The translations under genes and the position numbers were made by a program. DNA of 32,472 bases. It comes from Hyphomicrobiales bacterium. Its GTDB lineage: Bacteria; Pseudomonadota; Alphaproteobacteria; Rhizobiales; HXMU1428-3. The notes below the pieces were generated by a model. The model had not been told where the DNA came from, did not search any database, and was given only the letters and a program-made list of their open reading frames with translations. The stretch is taken from positions 6,482-38,953 of the forward strand of contig JAEPQF010000017.1 of the NCBI GenBank assembly GCA_017640685.1, in the 5' to 3' direction. Below are positions 1 through 8,531 of this stretch, piece after piece. The stretch's first letter is position 1. Every line of letters begins with the position of its first letter.

Positions 1-31
1 GGCTTCAAAAGGCAACTCATTAAATAAATTA

Positions 32-68
32 AAAAACCCCACCTGATTGATTTTCAGGTGGGGTTTTT
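32..68. terminator. Bidirectional rho-independent terminator
   Basis: A ten-base-pair GC-rich stem (CCCCACCTGA with its complement at 54-63) is flanked by A5 on the left and T5 on the right, so it can end transcription from either side. It lies just past the stop of the minus-strand DUF3108 gene and probably also serves a gene to the left of the window. Confidence 0.85.
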
Positions 69-95
69 AGTTGTGAAGTCTAGGCTTAAATTGAA

Positions 96-1007
96 TTAGC
101 GAGCCAGAGCAATATTTCCAGTTTTAGATCCGGATACTTTAAAGCTGTCCAATTCAGCACTTGCTGTTCCAATCATAATTGGTACAACAATTTTATAAGG
201 CACATACATTTTCGCCTTTGGCAGAGGTACCAGCCAAATCTCTAAACCCTTTGAATTCGCCATGTAAGAAACGGCTTTGTTTTTACGCTTGTGCCCAGCT
301 ACAGGCTTATATTTAGCGCGGCATACAAAAGCTGTACGAGACTGTCCGTTTGAAAGCTCTGCATAAGCTTTTCGTTTGAAACTTAAAGAGACATTAAAAC
401 GCTGGCGGCCATCAAAAATCTTAATGCTGCGATTACAAGCTCTTGTGCCATTTGTAAGACTTGGGGCTTTGTCTGTAAAAGCAAGCATGGCACTCAATGG
501 GTCAACAACATTTCTCAAATGAGATTTATTAACAGCAATCCGTTTCGGGTGTGGGCGGTTTGGTGGAACGGCCTTAATTTTTTTCACGCCATTGCGTGAG
601 AAATTCATGCGTATCGCTTCAGCCTTTTCATCGCTGCGGGCTGAAAAAGCGTAAATATTTGGGCGAGGTTTATAGCCGTAAATATAACCATTACTGGCAA
701 CAGAGCTCTTCCATTTGTAAAATCCAAGAAACGCTTTAAATTTAGCAGAACCCTGCATTTTATAGCGATTGCCAGACTGAGCCGATGCAAAGTGAAATTT
801 ACCACTGCCAACAGGGGCGTTAATCTTATAAACAGCCTGAACAGTCGTCTCACCAGCATGAGAAGCAGAAACACTAAACGGTACCAAAGAAACTATAAGT
901 GAGAAAGAAAGAGATTTAAGAAGTTTGTGAGAACTCTTATATCTTTTTGAATTTTTCTGATGAACGCCCCAATTGAAAACGCCAGTTCTATTCAGACAAT
1001 TTTTCAT
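96..1007 (-). CDS. DUF3108 domain-containing secreted protein
   Basis: This 303-residue protein has a basic N-terminus, a hydrophobic segment at about residues 29-47 and a likely signal-peptidase site after SASHA, so it is probably exported to the periplasm. The mature part has the beta-rich pattern of DUF3108: an early 'Y.I...GSGKFHF' strand, a central 'DPLSAMLAF' block, 'C...IKIFDGRQRFN', and a late 'PYKIVVPI' strand before the C-terminus. Its biochemical role is unknown; family members are predicted periplasmic or outer-membrane-associated. The gene is divergent from rpmB, a pairing I recall from many alphaproteobacteria. The n-region before the signal core is unusually long (about 28 residues) and no internal ATG offers a better start. 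Family assignment is by motif recognition only. Confidence 0.75.
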   Translation of the reverse strand: MKNCLNRTGVFNWGVHQKNSKRYKSSHKLLKSLSFSLIVSLVPFSVSASHAGETTVQAVYKINAPVGSGKFHFASAQSGNRYKMQGSAKFKAFLGFYKWKSSVASNGYIYGYKPRPNIYAFSARSDEKAEAIRMNFSRNGVKKIKAVPPNRPHPKRIAVNKSHLRNVVDPLSAMLAFTDKAPSLTNGTRACNRSIKIFDGRQRFNVSLSFKRKAYAELSNGQSRTAFVCRAKYKPVAGHKRKNKAVSYMANSKGLEIWLVPLPKAKMYVPYKIVVPIMIGTASAELDSFKVSGSKTGNIALAR

Positions 1008-1198
1008 AATATATTACCCAACAAAAGCTGAATTCAGCTTATTACCATCACCAATCAATATTAATCCCAATCAATTAAGGATTAGATTATGGAACACTAA
1101 ATCTTAAAATTTAAAAAATTTTACCAACAGTCCCACTTAAAAAACATACCAAACGCAGCAAAGCTAAGTTTAGAAGAGTTAGTGGCAGCGAACGAACT

Positions 1199-1234
1199 TG
1201 TTATGTGACCAGAATGAGCTCATAACAATTGTTA
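1199..1234. repeat. Clustered inverted repeats TTGTTATG / CATAACAA / TAACAATTGTTA
   Basis: TTGTTATG at 1199-1206 is matched by its exact complement CATAACAA at 1221-1228. The right arm overlaps the perfect 12-base palindrome TAACAATTGTTA at 1223-1234. This could be a binding site for a dimeric regulator, or only a structure-forming AT-rich stretch. No target gene can be assigned; the DUF3108 start is about 190 bases to the left. Confidence 0.4.
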
Positions 1235-1516
1235 ACAGGCCTAAAGCTTGATTTGGTCAAATCTATGGCTAAATTTCTTAACTCTATAACCTTTAAAGAT
1301 GAAAAGATCTTAATAAGGCCACATAATAATCAGTTTTAAAGCCAAGAAATTTATTAAAGATGGTCCACTATGCTATTACAAGTATTCAGACCTTTATGAC
1401 AAGAACATAAAGCAAACATGGCTTTTATTTTTTACAAATAGGCGAAAGAGGCACTATTTTGTGGAACTATGATTGAAAAGCTTTTCATAAAAATGAAAAA
1501 CAGGCGCCCGTAACCC

Positions 1517-1546
1517 TTGACGGTAAGGGAAAAAGTGCATTATAAA
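1517..1546 (+). promoter_or_regulatory. Sigma-70-type promoter for rpmB
   Basis: TTGACG at 1517-1522 and TATAAA at 1541-1546 are separated by 18 bases (TTATAA one base earlier gives 17). Transcription would start near 1553 and leave a leader of about 280 bases before rpmB. It is the best -35/-10 pair seen in this gap. Confidence 0.6.
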
Positions 1547-1835
1547 GGGCCGCTTATGCACAAGATTTTTTCTGGCGCATAAATTTTCTCAATAAACTGA
1601 GGTTAAGTGATTAAGCTAGCAATGTCTTTTGGGGCACTGCTAAAATCAGAGCCTATTTCGAATTTTTTGAAATATTTACTTTGATACCGCAAAGATGATC
1701 CTTTAAGAACCCCGATTGAGAGAAGAATCGTTTTTTCAAGCACGAATTAAGAGTGCGGCTCTATTTTATCTTTGTTGAAACCATGTTGGTTGAGATGCAA
1801 ACTAATTTAGAAGCAAGTTTATAAGGATTTAAGAG

Positions 1836-2129
1836 ATGTCACGGCGCTGTGAATTAACAGGCAAGTCAGTGCAGTCAGGCAACAATGTTAGCCATGCGCA
1901 CAATAAAACTCGTCGTCGTTTTTTGCCAAATCTATGCAATGTAAGCCTACAAAGTGAAAGCTTGGGCCGCAAATTCAACCTTCGTGTTAGTGCACATGCA
2001 CTTCGCTCAGTTGAACACCGTGGTGGGTTAGATGAATTTCTAATCAAAGCTCGCAAAACAGAGCTTTCAATTGCAGCACGTCGCATCAAACGCGAAATTG
2101 AAAAGAAAGCTGCCGCAGCAACTGCGTAA
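1836..2129 (+). CDS. rpmB: 50S ribosomal protein L28
   Basis: The 97-residue product begins with the L28 signature [10 protein letters not shown], followed by '[19 protein letters not shown]', and ends in a basic Lys/Arg/Ala tail. Length and order of motifs match alphaproteobacterial L28, a component of the large ribosomal subunit. An AAGGA ribosome site at 1823-1827 sits eight bases before the ATG. The gene is alone between its promoter at 1517-1546 and its terminator at 2158-2184, so it is probably transcribed as a single-gene unit with a long leader. Only one cysteine is visible near the start, so this is not the four-cysteine zinc-binding form. Confidence 0.97.
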   Translation: MSRRCELTGKSVQSGNNVSHAHNKTRRRFLPNLCNVSLQSESLGRKFNLRVSAHALRSVEHRGGLDEFLIKARKTELSIAARRIKREIEKKAAAATA

Positions 2130-2157
2130 AGCACTCTTTTTTTGAAGAAGAATTTAT

Positions 2158-2184
2158 AAGCCAGGCCTTCGCGCTTGGCTTTTT
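2158..2184 (+). terminator. Rho-independent terminator of rpmB
   Basis: The arms AAGCCAGG (2158-2165) and CTTGGCTT (2174-2181) pair over eight positions, one of them G-T, around an eight-base loop. The 3' arm runs into T5. It lies 29 bases after the rpmB stop. Confidence 0.8.
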
Positions 2185-2198
2185 CTGTTGGCACATGA

Positions 2199-2224
2199 GG
2201 TTGCTACTGGGCATCTGAAGCACC
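2199..2224 (+). repeat. Hairpin repeat copy 1 (GGTTGC...GGGCATC...GAAGCACC)
   Basis: A member of the interspersed hairpin family seen at 4174, 9475, 27861, 27912, 29419 and 30669. This copy reads CTGGGCATC where most have GTGGGCA, and its arms GGTTGC/GCATCT mismatch at the position that covaries in other copies, so it is probably decayed. It lies between the rpmB terminator and the end of the convergent phytase-like gene. Confidence 0.6.
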
Positions 2225-2231
2225 ATAAACT

Positions 2232-3326
2232 TTACTTCCAAGCTACTTTCCAGTTTTTAGGCAAAGCAAATTGCATGAGTAGTGTCTGTTGAAAACCATT
2301 GAAATTATCATCTGAAAGCAAGGTAATGATCGTCTCGCCTTTTTTATTGGTGTGAGCAGAAATACCTTCCATATTATCAACCACATGATCATGATTATTA
2401 GCTTCAAGCACAATGCGGCCCCTGATTGGTCGCTTCGATAAAAGTTCAGATTGCTTCACATAGCGAACGCGAATATTCACCGTTAAAAACTTGTAGCGCC
2501 GCTCTAAAAGCAACAAGTCCCCATTAGGAAGACTAACGGCATCAGTAATTCGGTATTTATCAAGAGGTGGCGGTGTAAAGCGTATCTTCCTGATTTTACC
2601 TTTGCGAATGACCCAGCCAATAAAATTCCCATTTTTATCTTTTTTAGATTGGGTGATAGCAACAAGCGCACTTTTATACTGCCCGCCTCTTAAAACCGCC
2701 ATTGCCTCTAAGCCCGCATTGCCGCGTAGCCGCCGTGTAATGGAAGGAAGTTTCAAATAATGAGGCGCAGAGTTAATTCCTTTTTTGCCAATGGTGAACC
2801 GGCCAATACGGTGGTTATCTTCAAATGAAATAAGCGCTTTGCCAAAAAACTTATCAGAATTTAACAGTGTGATAGCTTCTGCATCTCGGTCTTTAGACCG
2901 CTTTAAAACCTTACCCTTTTTAGAAAGAAGCGGTCCAACCAAAGCTTCTTTAGGAGCATCTAAGCGTTGGTTTTTGTAAGAAAGGTCAAGCATCGCCCAA
3001 AATCCGGCATCAGAAACAAGCGCAAGTTTTTTGCCCTTCTTTGAAATCGCCATGCCAGATAAGCCACCCCAAAATGGCGAAGGCGAAGAAAGAGAATAAC
3101 CATTTTTAAAAATCAAAGACCCAAAAATTTTTTGCCCCGAGCCACCCCGCTTAAAAGCCACAGCTCTGGTTTTTAAGCTAATTTTTTGAGGAGTGAGTTT
3201 GGTGATATCTGGTTTTGAACCAGCATGAGCAGTTTGTGCTTCCATATAAAGAACAGTTGCGCAAATGATTAATAATTGTGTTGCGAAACAAGAAAATTTT
3301 GATTTCATGATCAAAAACCACTTCAT
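2232..3326 (-). CDS. Esterase-like activity of phytase family secreted protein
   Basis: This 364-residue protein starts with a signal peptide (about residues 7-36, cleavage after TAHA) and is likely periplasmic. The body shows landmarks of the phytase-like beta-propeller family PF13449: 'GLSGMAIS' and 'LALVSDAGFWAMLDL' near the start, 'RDAEAI', 'GNAGLEAMAV' in the middle, and 'DNMEGISAH' with 'LLSDDNFN..QQTLLMQF' near the end. The family is named from sequence similarity; substrate and reaction are not established here. A second ATG six codons downstream (3308) would leave a more typical short n-region and may be the real start. The gene converges on rpmB, and no partner gene is apparent. Confidence 0.85.
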   Translation of the reverse strand: MKWFLIMKSKFSCFATQLLIICATVLYMEAQTAHAGSKPDITKLTPQKISLKTRAVAFKRGGSGQKIFGSLIFKNGYSLSSPSPFWGGLSGMAISKKGKKLALVSDAGFWAMLDLSYKNQRLDAPKEALVGPLLSKKGKVLKRSKDRDAEAITLLNSDKFFGKALISFEDNHRIGRFTIGKKGINSAPHYLKLPSITRRLRGNAGLEAMAVLRGGQYKSALVAITQSKKDKNGNFIGWVIRKGKIRKIRFTPPPLDKYRITDAVSLPNGDLLLLERRYKFLTVNIRVRYVKQSELLSKRPIRGRIVLEANNHDHVVDNMEGISAHTNKKGETIITLLSDDNFNGFQQTLLMQFALPKNWKVAWK

Positions 3327-3668
3327 AAAAATTCACTCCGTATCTGAAGGTCTTCTCTTCTTTAGTTTGTTTATAATCTTAATTGCAAGCGAAGAGTACT
3401 AAATCTCAACAAAACAGCTTTTTCTAGACAAATCAGCGCTTCATTCACAGTGTGACAATTCACACATCTATTCTTTTCGGGATCTCCTATTGTCAAATCA
3501 TCAACAGCGCACAAGTTCAGTCTGAACGGAGCTAGCGCGGTTTGAATTTTGGGAAACCTAAAGCGCTTATAAAAAGCGAGTACAGATAAACTGAACGCAA
3601 AAAACTGTACGAGAAAAGCAAAGCGCAAATGAGATTAAAAACAGATTTCAAAATATCGGAGAAATACA
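3327..3668. other. Intergenic region between two divergent secreted-protein genes
   Basis: About 340 bases. It holds the perfect 16-base palindrome GTGTGACAATTCACAC at 3450-3465, which resembles a CRP-type site but has a four-base rather than six-base centre. A minus-strand 85-codon ORF at 3371-3628 has no family resemblance and no convincing ribosome site, so I do not call it. The right end carries the ribosome site of the next gene. Confidence 0.5.
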
Positions 3669-3938
3669 ATGAACACTTTAAAAACAATGATCATCAGCGC
3701 AATCGCAGTTCTAACAATCAGTTTCACAGCACTAACCGCTTCAGCAAGCGACGCCAACGCAGGCGGATGGAAAAAACACTACTACGGTCATAACCATTAT
3801 TACGGTTATAACTATGGCTACAAATATAAGCGCGGTTACTATGGCAAGAAATTCTACAAAAGAGGCCACTTTAAATTTAAGAAGTTCAACAAGGGTCGTA
3901 AATTCCGCAGAAACTTCCGCCGTAATTTCCGCCGCTAA
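3669..3938 (+). CDS. Small secreted Tyr/Gly/Lys/Arg-rich basic protein
   Basis: An 89-residue protein of unknown function. Residues 1-26 form a clear signal peptide (KT start, hydrophobic core, ASASDANA). The mature part is very low in complexity: a Tyr/His/Gly-rich middle ('HYYGHNHYYGYNYGY') and a Lys/Phe/Arg-rich tail ending in the duplicated motif RRNF. It is strongly basic and exported, so contact with the cell envelope, polysaccharide or nucleic acid is possible, but nothing in the sequence proves a role. GGAGA at 3658-3662 is well placed before the ATG, and a strong terminator follows at 3973-4003, so this is a single-gene unit. Compositional bias makes homology assignment unreliable. 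Confidence 0.75.
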   Translation: MNTLKTMIISAIAVLTISFTALTASASDANAGGWKKHYYGHNHYYGYNYGYKYKRGYYGKKFYKRGHFKFKKFNKGRKFRRNFRRNFRR

Positions 3939-3972
3939 GTGAGCAAAGAATAAACGGAATAAAAAACAAAAG

Positions 3973-4003
3973 AAAACCGGTCTCAAAAGGGATCGGTTTT
4001 TTT
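3973..4003 (+). terminator. Rho-independent terminator
   Basis: AAAACCGGTC (3973-3982) pairs with GATCGGTTTT (3991-4000) over ten positions including one G-T, with an eight-base loop and a run of seven T. It ends the small secreted-protein gene. Confidence 0.9.
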
Positions 4004-4041
4004 ATTTTGAATAATTCCAGACCATCCAGACGAAGAAGGAG

Positions 4042-4365
4042 TACTGCCCTCTCTCAGGGCAGTAGGACATGGCGAAGCGCCAGCGTAGCCCGGCGCGTTG
4101 CGCCGCACCTCGTAGGCTCAAACGCGATAGCGTTTGAAATAGCCGTGAGAGATAAAAAAACGCCGCACAGTGCGGTTGCTAGTGGGCAACCTGAAGCACA
4201 TCAAAGAAGTAGGTCCGTAGCTATCGCTGCGGACTAGCCTGTGAGTTATTTTAGAGATTTCCCCCAATCAGCTGAAGCCGAAAAACGTAGGCCGAAGGCC
4301 GTCAGCGCTTAGCGCTGCACCTCGTAGGGCGGCCACTTCTTGGCCATCGCCCGTGAGAGAAAATA
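4042..4365. repeat. Mosaic of palindromic repeat modules downstream of cobT
   Basis: At least eight hairpins are packed into about 320 bases. Examples are TACTGCCCT/AGGGCAGTA (4042-4064), CGGCGC/GCGCCG (4091-4105), TCAAACGC/GCGTTTGA (4118-4137), a GTCCG..CGGAC stem (about 4214-4234), GGCC/GGCC (4290-4300) and CAGCGC/GCGCTG (4303-4317). Two modules share the ends GCACCTCGTAGG (4105-4116, 4317-4328) and GTGAGAGA (4145-4152, 4353-4360) but enclose unrelated stems. The left flank GGACATGGCGAA (4065-4076) and the right end GTGAGAGA recur in the mosaic at 27818-27990. The region lies between a terminator and the 3' end of cobT. ORFs through it are artefacts. Confidence 0.75.
4174..4200 (+). repeat. 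Hairpin repeat copy 2 (GGTTGC TAGTGG GCAACC)
   Basis: A well-preserved copy with fully paired arms GGTTGC/GCAACC, loop TAGTGG and the tail TGAAGCACA. It is embedded in the mosaic downstream of cobT, between the two GCACCTCGTAGG modules. Confidence 0.75.
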
Positions 4366-4378
4366 AACCTAAAAAATT

Positions 4379-6226
4379 CTATTTTTTAGACTTCTCATCA
4401 AAAAGCTCGGTGAGTTTATCAATCATGGCGCCAGCTAGATCTTCGGCATCAGTAATCGTAACGGCACGTTTATAGTAACGGGTCACATCATGTCCAATGC
4501 CAATGGCAATGAGTTCAACTTTTGAGCGGGTTTCTATTTCATCAATCACATTGCGTAAATGCTGCTCAAGAAAATTGCCAGGATTAACGCTCAAAGTTGA
4601 GTCATCAACAGGCGCCCCATCAGAAATAACCATCAAGATTCGGCGCTGTTCTGGCCGAGCTAATAAGCGTTTATGAGCCCAGGTCAGTGCTTCACCATCG
4701 ATATTTTCTTTCAAAAGGCCTTCGCGCATCATCAAGCCCAAATTATTGCGCACCCTGCGCCACGGGCTGTCAGCTGTTTTAAAAATAATATGGCGAATGT
4801 CGTTCAAGCGGCCAGGTTGTCCGGGCTTACCAGCCTCTTCCCAAGCACCGCGTGCGTCGCCGCCTTTCCAGGCCTTAGTGGTGAAACCTAAAATCTCAAC
4901 CTTCACACCACAGCGCTCTAATGTGCGCGCAAAAATATCAGCGCAACTTGCAGCAATCATAATAGGTCGACCACGCATGGATCCTGAATTATCGATTAAG
5001 AGGGTCACAACTGTATCGCGAAATTCTGTGTCTGCCTCTTGGCGAAATGAAAGTGGTGAAAGCGGGTCGGTCACAACACGAGACAAACGAGCGGCATCAA
5101 GCACGCCTTCTTCAAGATCAAATTCCCAAGACCGGTTTTGTTGTGCCAGTAACTTTCGTTGTAATTTATTGGCAAGACGGGAAACAGCTCTGTTCAAGCT
5201 TTCTAATTGCCGGTCAAGTAAGCCGCGTAACCGTTCAAGTTCACTAGGTTGAGCTAAATCTTCTGCAGTGACAACTTCATCAAACCGTTTGGTGAAAATT
5301 TTGTAGCCAAAAGCTTCAGGAACTTCAAGCACGGAAAAATTAGGAAGTGCAGCTTGTTCTTGTGCGGGGTTTGTCTGCTGTTCAGCGTCTCCATCTCCAA
5401 TCGATTGATCGCTATAATCTGTATCTTCGCGCTCATCACCATCACTATCATCTGAAGGGTCAGCCTCACCATCAGAACTGTCCTCATCAGGAAGGCCGCC
5501 ATCTTGATCTTCGAGCAAATCTTCAGAGTCGTCACTAAGCACTTCACTGTCAGAATCCCCCTCTTCAGAACCAGGCTTGTCGGCTCCAGTTTCAATATTG
5601 AGAGTCTCTAATAGATTCATAATTTCAGTTGAATAAGCGTCTTGATCATGAATAACTTTTGATAGAGAAGAAAAAAGATCATCTGATTTTTGCGCGAGTT
5701 CTTCACGCCAGTGATGAGCAACGTCAGCAGCTTTACCGGCAAGGGGTTTGCCTTGCATGGCTTCTCGCGCCAATAAACTAAGGGCCGTGTGAAGAGCAAC
5801 ATCATCTGAGCTGAAAATTGGATTGGTATAACGGGTCTCTAATTCATTTTGTTGCCGTGCCCACAAATTTTCTTCCATGCCAGCCATGCGTTGAGAGCCG
5901 ATCATCTCATAGCGAACTTCTTCTAAAGCGTCGTAAATCTTGCGAGCGTCAGCATCATATGGCACGCGCTTTTGATGGGCACTAGCATTATGACAGCTCG
6001 CTTTCAAGCTAAGGCTATCTGCCATACCACGCATAACTTTCACGTCGCTGGCTGTTGGTTTTAGCGGCAGGTCAGGTAGCAAAATGCTGTCACCAGTCAT
6101 CGTGGGACCATCTTGACCAAATGTCATTTGCAAATCTTCATTGCCAGAAACGGCGCGCGCGCAGCCTTTCAAAGCCTCACGAAATTTCTCTTTCGCTTTA
6201 TTATTCTGATTTGTAGACGATGGCAT
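4379..6226 (-). CDS. cobT: Cobaltochelatase subunit CobT
   Basis: CobT is one of the two AAA+/VWA helper subunits that, with CobN, insert cobalt into hydrogenobyrinic acid a,c-diamide in aerobic cobalamin synthesis. The 615-residue protein has an N-terminal helical region (about 1-215), a very acidic linker (about 216-290, runs of Asp/Glu/Ser), and a C-terminal von Willebrand A domain with a complete MIDAS motif DNSGSM (D412, S414, S416) and the later '[13 protein letters not shown]' strand. Length fits the family. It follows cobS by 32 bases on the same strand, so the two are almost certainly co-transcribed. AGGAT precedes the ATG. CobN and the other cob genes are not in this window. Confidence 0.95.
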   Translation of the reverse strand: MPSSTNQNNKAKEKFREALKGCARAVSGNEDLQMTFGQDGPTMTGDSILLPDLPLKPTASDVKVMRGMADSLSLKASCHNASAHQKRVPYDADARKIYDALEEVRYEMIGSQRMAGMEENLWARQQNELETRYTNPIFSSDDVALHTALSLLAREAMQGKPLAGKAADVAHHWREELAQKSDDLFSSLSKVIHDQDAYSTEIMNLLETLNIETGADKPGSEEGDSDSEVLSDDSEDLLEDQDGGLPDEDSSDGEADPSDDSDGDEREDTDYSDQSIGDGDAEQQTNPAQEQAALPNFSVLEVPEAFGYKIFTKRFDEVVTAEDLAQPSELERLRGLLDRQLESLNRAVSRLANKLQRKLLAQQNRSWEFDLEEGVLDAARLSRVVTDPLSPLSFRQEADTEFRDTVVTLLIDNSGSMRGRPIMIAASCADIFARTLERCGVKVEILGFTTKAWKGGDARGAWEEAGKPGQPGRLNDIRHIIFKTADSPWRRVRNNLGLMMREGLLKENIDGEALTWAHKRLLARPEQRRILMVISDGAPVDDSTLSVNPGNFLEQHLRNVIDEIETRSKVELIAIGIGHDVTRYYKRAVTITDAEDLAGAMIDKLTELFDEKSKK

Positions 6227-6258
6227 CGGTCAATCATCCTAACCTAAAGCCAGATAAC

Positions 6259-7251
6259 TTAGCTTAAAGCTAGGCTAGCTGTTGATTGCGGAAGGTCTTC
6301 ATCAAAACATCTTTGATAAAATTCAGAAACAAGACCTTTTTCAAGCTCATCACATTTATTCAAGAAGCTAAGTTGGAAAGCAACGCCAATATCTTCAAAA
6401 ATAGCAGCGTTCTCAGCCCATGTAATCACTGTCCGTGGGCTCATAACTGTTGAAAGGTCTCCATTGATAAGAGCGCTTCTTGTCAAATCAGCCACGCGAA
6501 CCATTTTGGAAATAACTTCAGAACCGTCTTCAGTGGCCGCTAAATCTTTTACCTTAGATTTAACAATCTCAACTTCATCATCATGAGGAAGGTAATTCAA
6601 GCTCGCCACAATCGACCACCGGTCCATTTGTCCTTGGTTGATTTGTTGGGTGCCATGATAAAGGCCAGATGTATCACCAAGGCCAATTGTATTGGTTGTT
6701 GCAAACAAGCGAAAGGCAGGGTGCGGGCGAATAACTTTACTTTGGTCAAGCAAAGTAAGTTTACCTGAAACTTCTAACACCCGCTGAATAACGAACATCA
6801 CATCTGCCCGGCCAGCATCATATTCATCAAAAACCAGGGCCGTGTTTGATTGAAGCGCGTAAGGCAAAATACCTTCTTTAAACTCTGTGATTTGCTTACC
6901 ATCTTTCAAGACAATGGCATCTTTACCAACCAAATCGATCCGGCTGACATGGCTATCCAGATTAACCCGCACACAAGGCCAATTTAAACGAGCTGCCACT
7001 TGTTCAATGTGCGTTGATTTACCAGTACCATGATAGCCTTGCACCATAACACGGCGATTATGTTTAAAGCCGGCTAAGATCGCTAATGTAACTTCCCGAT
7101 TAAAAAGATAGTCTTTGTCAATTTCAGGAACATGTGTGTTAGCTTCACGAAAAGCTGGTACCTTCAGGTTACTTTTAAAACCAAACACATCTTCAACAGC
7201 AACTTCACTATCTGGCATCATTTCTTCAGCAGGGATATTCATAGCGGTCAT
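6259..7251 (-). CDS. cobS: Cobaltochelatase subunit CobS (AAA+ ATPase)
   Basis: CobS is the ATPase partner of CobT; together they form the chaperone-like ring that drives CobN-catalysed cobalt insertion. The 330-residue protein shows Walker [10 protein letters not shown] (residues 72-80), Walker [11 protein letters not shown] (138-147), a sensor-1-type segment '[13 protein letters not shown]', and a late '[13 protein letters not shown]' arginine-finger or sensor-2 region. This is MoxR-like AAA+ architecture at the usual CobS length. The start is uncertain by three codons (ATG at 7251 or 7242). It precedes cobT by 32 bases and follows the J-domain gene with a gap of about 230 bases, so it may have its own promoter. 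Confidence 0.96.
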   Translation of the reverse strand: MTAMNIPAEEMMPDSEVAVEDVFGFKSNLKVPAFREANTHVPEIDKDYLFNREVTLAILAGFKHNRRVMVQGYHGTGKSTHIEQVAARLNWPCVRVNLDSHVSRIDLVGKDAIVLKDGKQITEFKEGILPYALQSNTALVFDEYDAGRADVMFVIQRVLEVSGKLTLLDQSKVIRPHPAFRLFATTNTIGLGDTSGLYHGTQQINQGQMDRWSIVASLNYLPHDDEVEIVKSKVKDLAATEDGSEVISKMVRVADLTRSALINGDLSTVMSPRTVITWAENAAIFEDIGVAFQLSFLNKCDELEKGLVSEFYQRCFDEDLPQSTASLALS

Positions 7252-7480
7252 TTAACAAAAGTCCATTTCTCGAGCGAATACAAAGCTTATTTTATTTGTC
7301 ATTTTTATATCAGTATTTATAGACCACTCTATAGAAAAATTATCAACTCTTTGAACCTATTTTATTGGGAAAATAGCTTTCACAATGAGCTCAGAACGAA
7401 ATCTGATGAAACTTTTATCGCAATATGCTGGCAATTGACGATAAATTGCGTGTTTATTTGCAAATGGAAAAGGCACTGCT

Positions 7481-8068
7481 TTAAACCATCCCAACTTTTT
7501 TCAAATAGTTATAAGCGGTAATAACTTCAGCAAGCTTTTCTTCAGAATTGCGATCACCACCATTTAAATCGGGGTGATGCCGTTTAACCAGTTCTTTGTA
7601 GCGAGTTTTTATGTCATCTTTAGAGGCGCTGGCAGGCAAGCCAAGATCATCGAGTGATTTCCGCTCCATATTGCGAAGACGGCGCCCTCCAGCGGTCTTT
7701 GGTGCTGTATCAGCGTCTTCATCTTCGATAAAATTCAACGGATCATGAATTGAGCGTTGCCCCTTTTTAAGAGCCTCTTTTTCTTTGAAGGCCCATGTAG
7801 GGCGATGACCTGTTGTATTTTCTTTTTGATAATCAACAATATCATCGGCATCCATACCAACAAAATAATTGTATTTTTTATTATATTCACGTACGTGATG
7901 CTGGCAAAAAAGGTAATATTCACCCTCTTTATCTCGGCCTTTAGGCGCTGGGAACTTACCAGGTCTATTACAACCACGCCAATTACAAACGGGCCCTTCT
8001 TCTTGCTTCGAACGGTCGTCTTCTGGCTTAACACGAATAGAATCAAAATATTTAGATGTGAGTTTCAT
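7481..8068 (-). CDS. J-domain (DnaJ-type) protein with N-terminal Cys motif
   Basis: The last 60 residues of this 195-residue protein form a J-domain: 'LGLPASASKDDIKTRYKELVKR', the HPD triad at residues 165-167, then 'EEKLAEVITAYNYLKK'. J-domains stimulate the ATPase of DnaK-type chaperones. The N-terminal part carries Cys28, Cys33, Cys55 and adjacent His57-His58 in a pattern (C-x4-C ... C-x-HH) that could bind zinc; this is an inference. The gene sits upstream of cobS on the same strand and is divergent from bolA, an arrangement I recall from many alphaproteobacteria. Its client is unknown. Nothing looks truncated. Confidence 0.85.
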   Translation of the reverse strand: MKLTSKYFDSIRVKPEDDRSKQEEGPVCNWRGCNRPGKFPAPKGRDKEGEYYLFCQHHVREYNKKYNYFVGMDADDIVDYQKENTTGHRPTWAFKEKEALKKGQRSIHDPLNFIEDEDADTAPKTAGGRRLRNMERKSLDDLGLPASASKDDIKTRYKELVKRHHPDLNGGDRNSEEKLAEVITAYNYLKKVGMV

Positions 8069-8531
8069 AAAAACCTATATATCTGGTTGCCTAGAGTTAA
8101 TTAAGGGTTTTAAAATTGTCTAATTAAGGCCAAAGCCATTGCGAACCAACCTCATATATGAAAACCTTGGCAAGAGGTAGGTCAAAAAGATCAGCGCCCT
8201 GATTTGCTAAGACAAAGATCAATCAGCCAGAACAATACGATCCAGAATGAGTTTTCTAAAAACGAAAGAAAAAGCTTCAGCAAAATTTAATGAGATCAGT
8301 TCTAACAAGTGATCATCTTTAAATAGTGTGTTATCTAGTCATAAAAGGAAATTACAGACCTATTTTACCAGACTTAAGGGTTTAACTTGATCAATCGAGA
8401 TTATCTTACCACAAAAAAGGGAAGTATCGGTCTCAAAGGGCGTCGCACTATAGCCTAAATTTGCTCTCACGAAAACAAAAGAAGGGAGCGAAATCTAATT
8501 TTTTTACTATGAGAATTTAAGAAAGCGAAAA
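8069..8531. other. Intergenic region between J-domain gene and bolA
   Basis: About 460 bases between divergent genes. No gene, clear promoter pair or strong hairpin could be picked out by eye. Short ORFs here, such as a 14-codon one near 8158, lack ribosome sites. It presumably contains both divergent promoters. Confidence 0.5.

Larger units (their letters stand above)
1008..1835. other. Long intergenic region between DUF3108 gene and rpmB
   Basis: About 830 bases without a convincing gene. It holds a cluster of inverted repeats at 1199-1234, a strong sigma-70-type promoter at 1517-1546 facing rpmB, and a weak hairpin at 1713-1730 (CGATT/AATCG) followed by T6. A 14-codon ORF begins near 1467 but has no clear ribosome site. 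The rest is AT-rich and featureless to the eye. Confidence 0.6.

Noticed and set aside
3371-3628. 85-residue minus-strand ORF between the phytase-like gene and the small secreted protein
   Set aside because: The composition looks like untranslated sequence, there is no ribosome site, and a palindrome lies inside it. A cytochrome-like CVNCH motif is present but isolated and unconvincing.
4007-4237. 76-residue ORF across the palindrome mosaic
   Set aside because: It is made entirely of repeat modules; Arg/Ala/Ser-rich translation is a by-product of the GC-rich stems.
4042-4365. CRISPR array
   Set aside because: Repeats are palindromic, of unequal spacing and unlike one another; no constant repeat-spacer periodicity and no cas genes.
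7132-7521. 129-residue plus-strand ORF over the start of cobS
   Set aside because: It is mostly antisense to cobS and the J-domain gene, has no family resemblance and no ribosome site.
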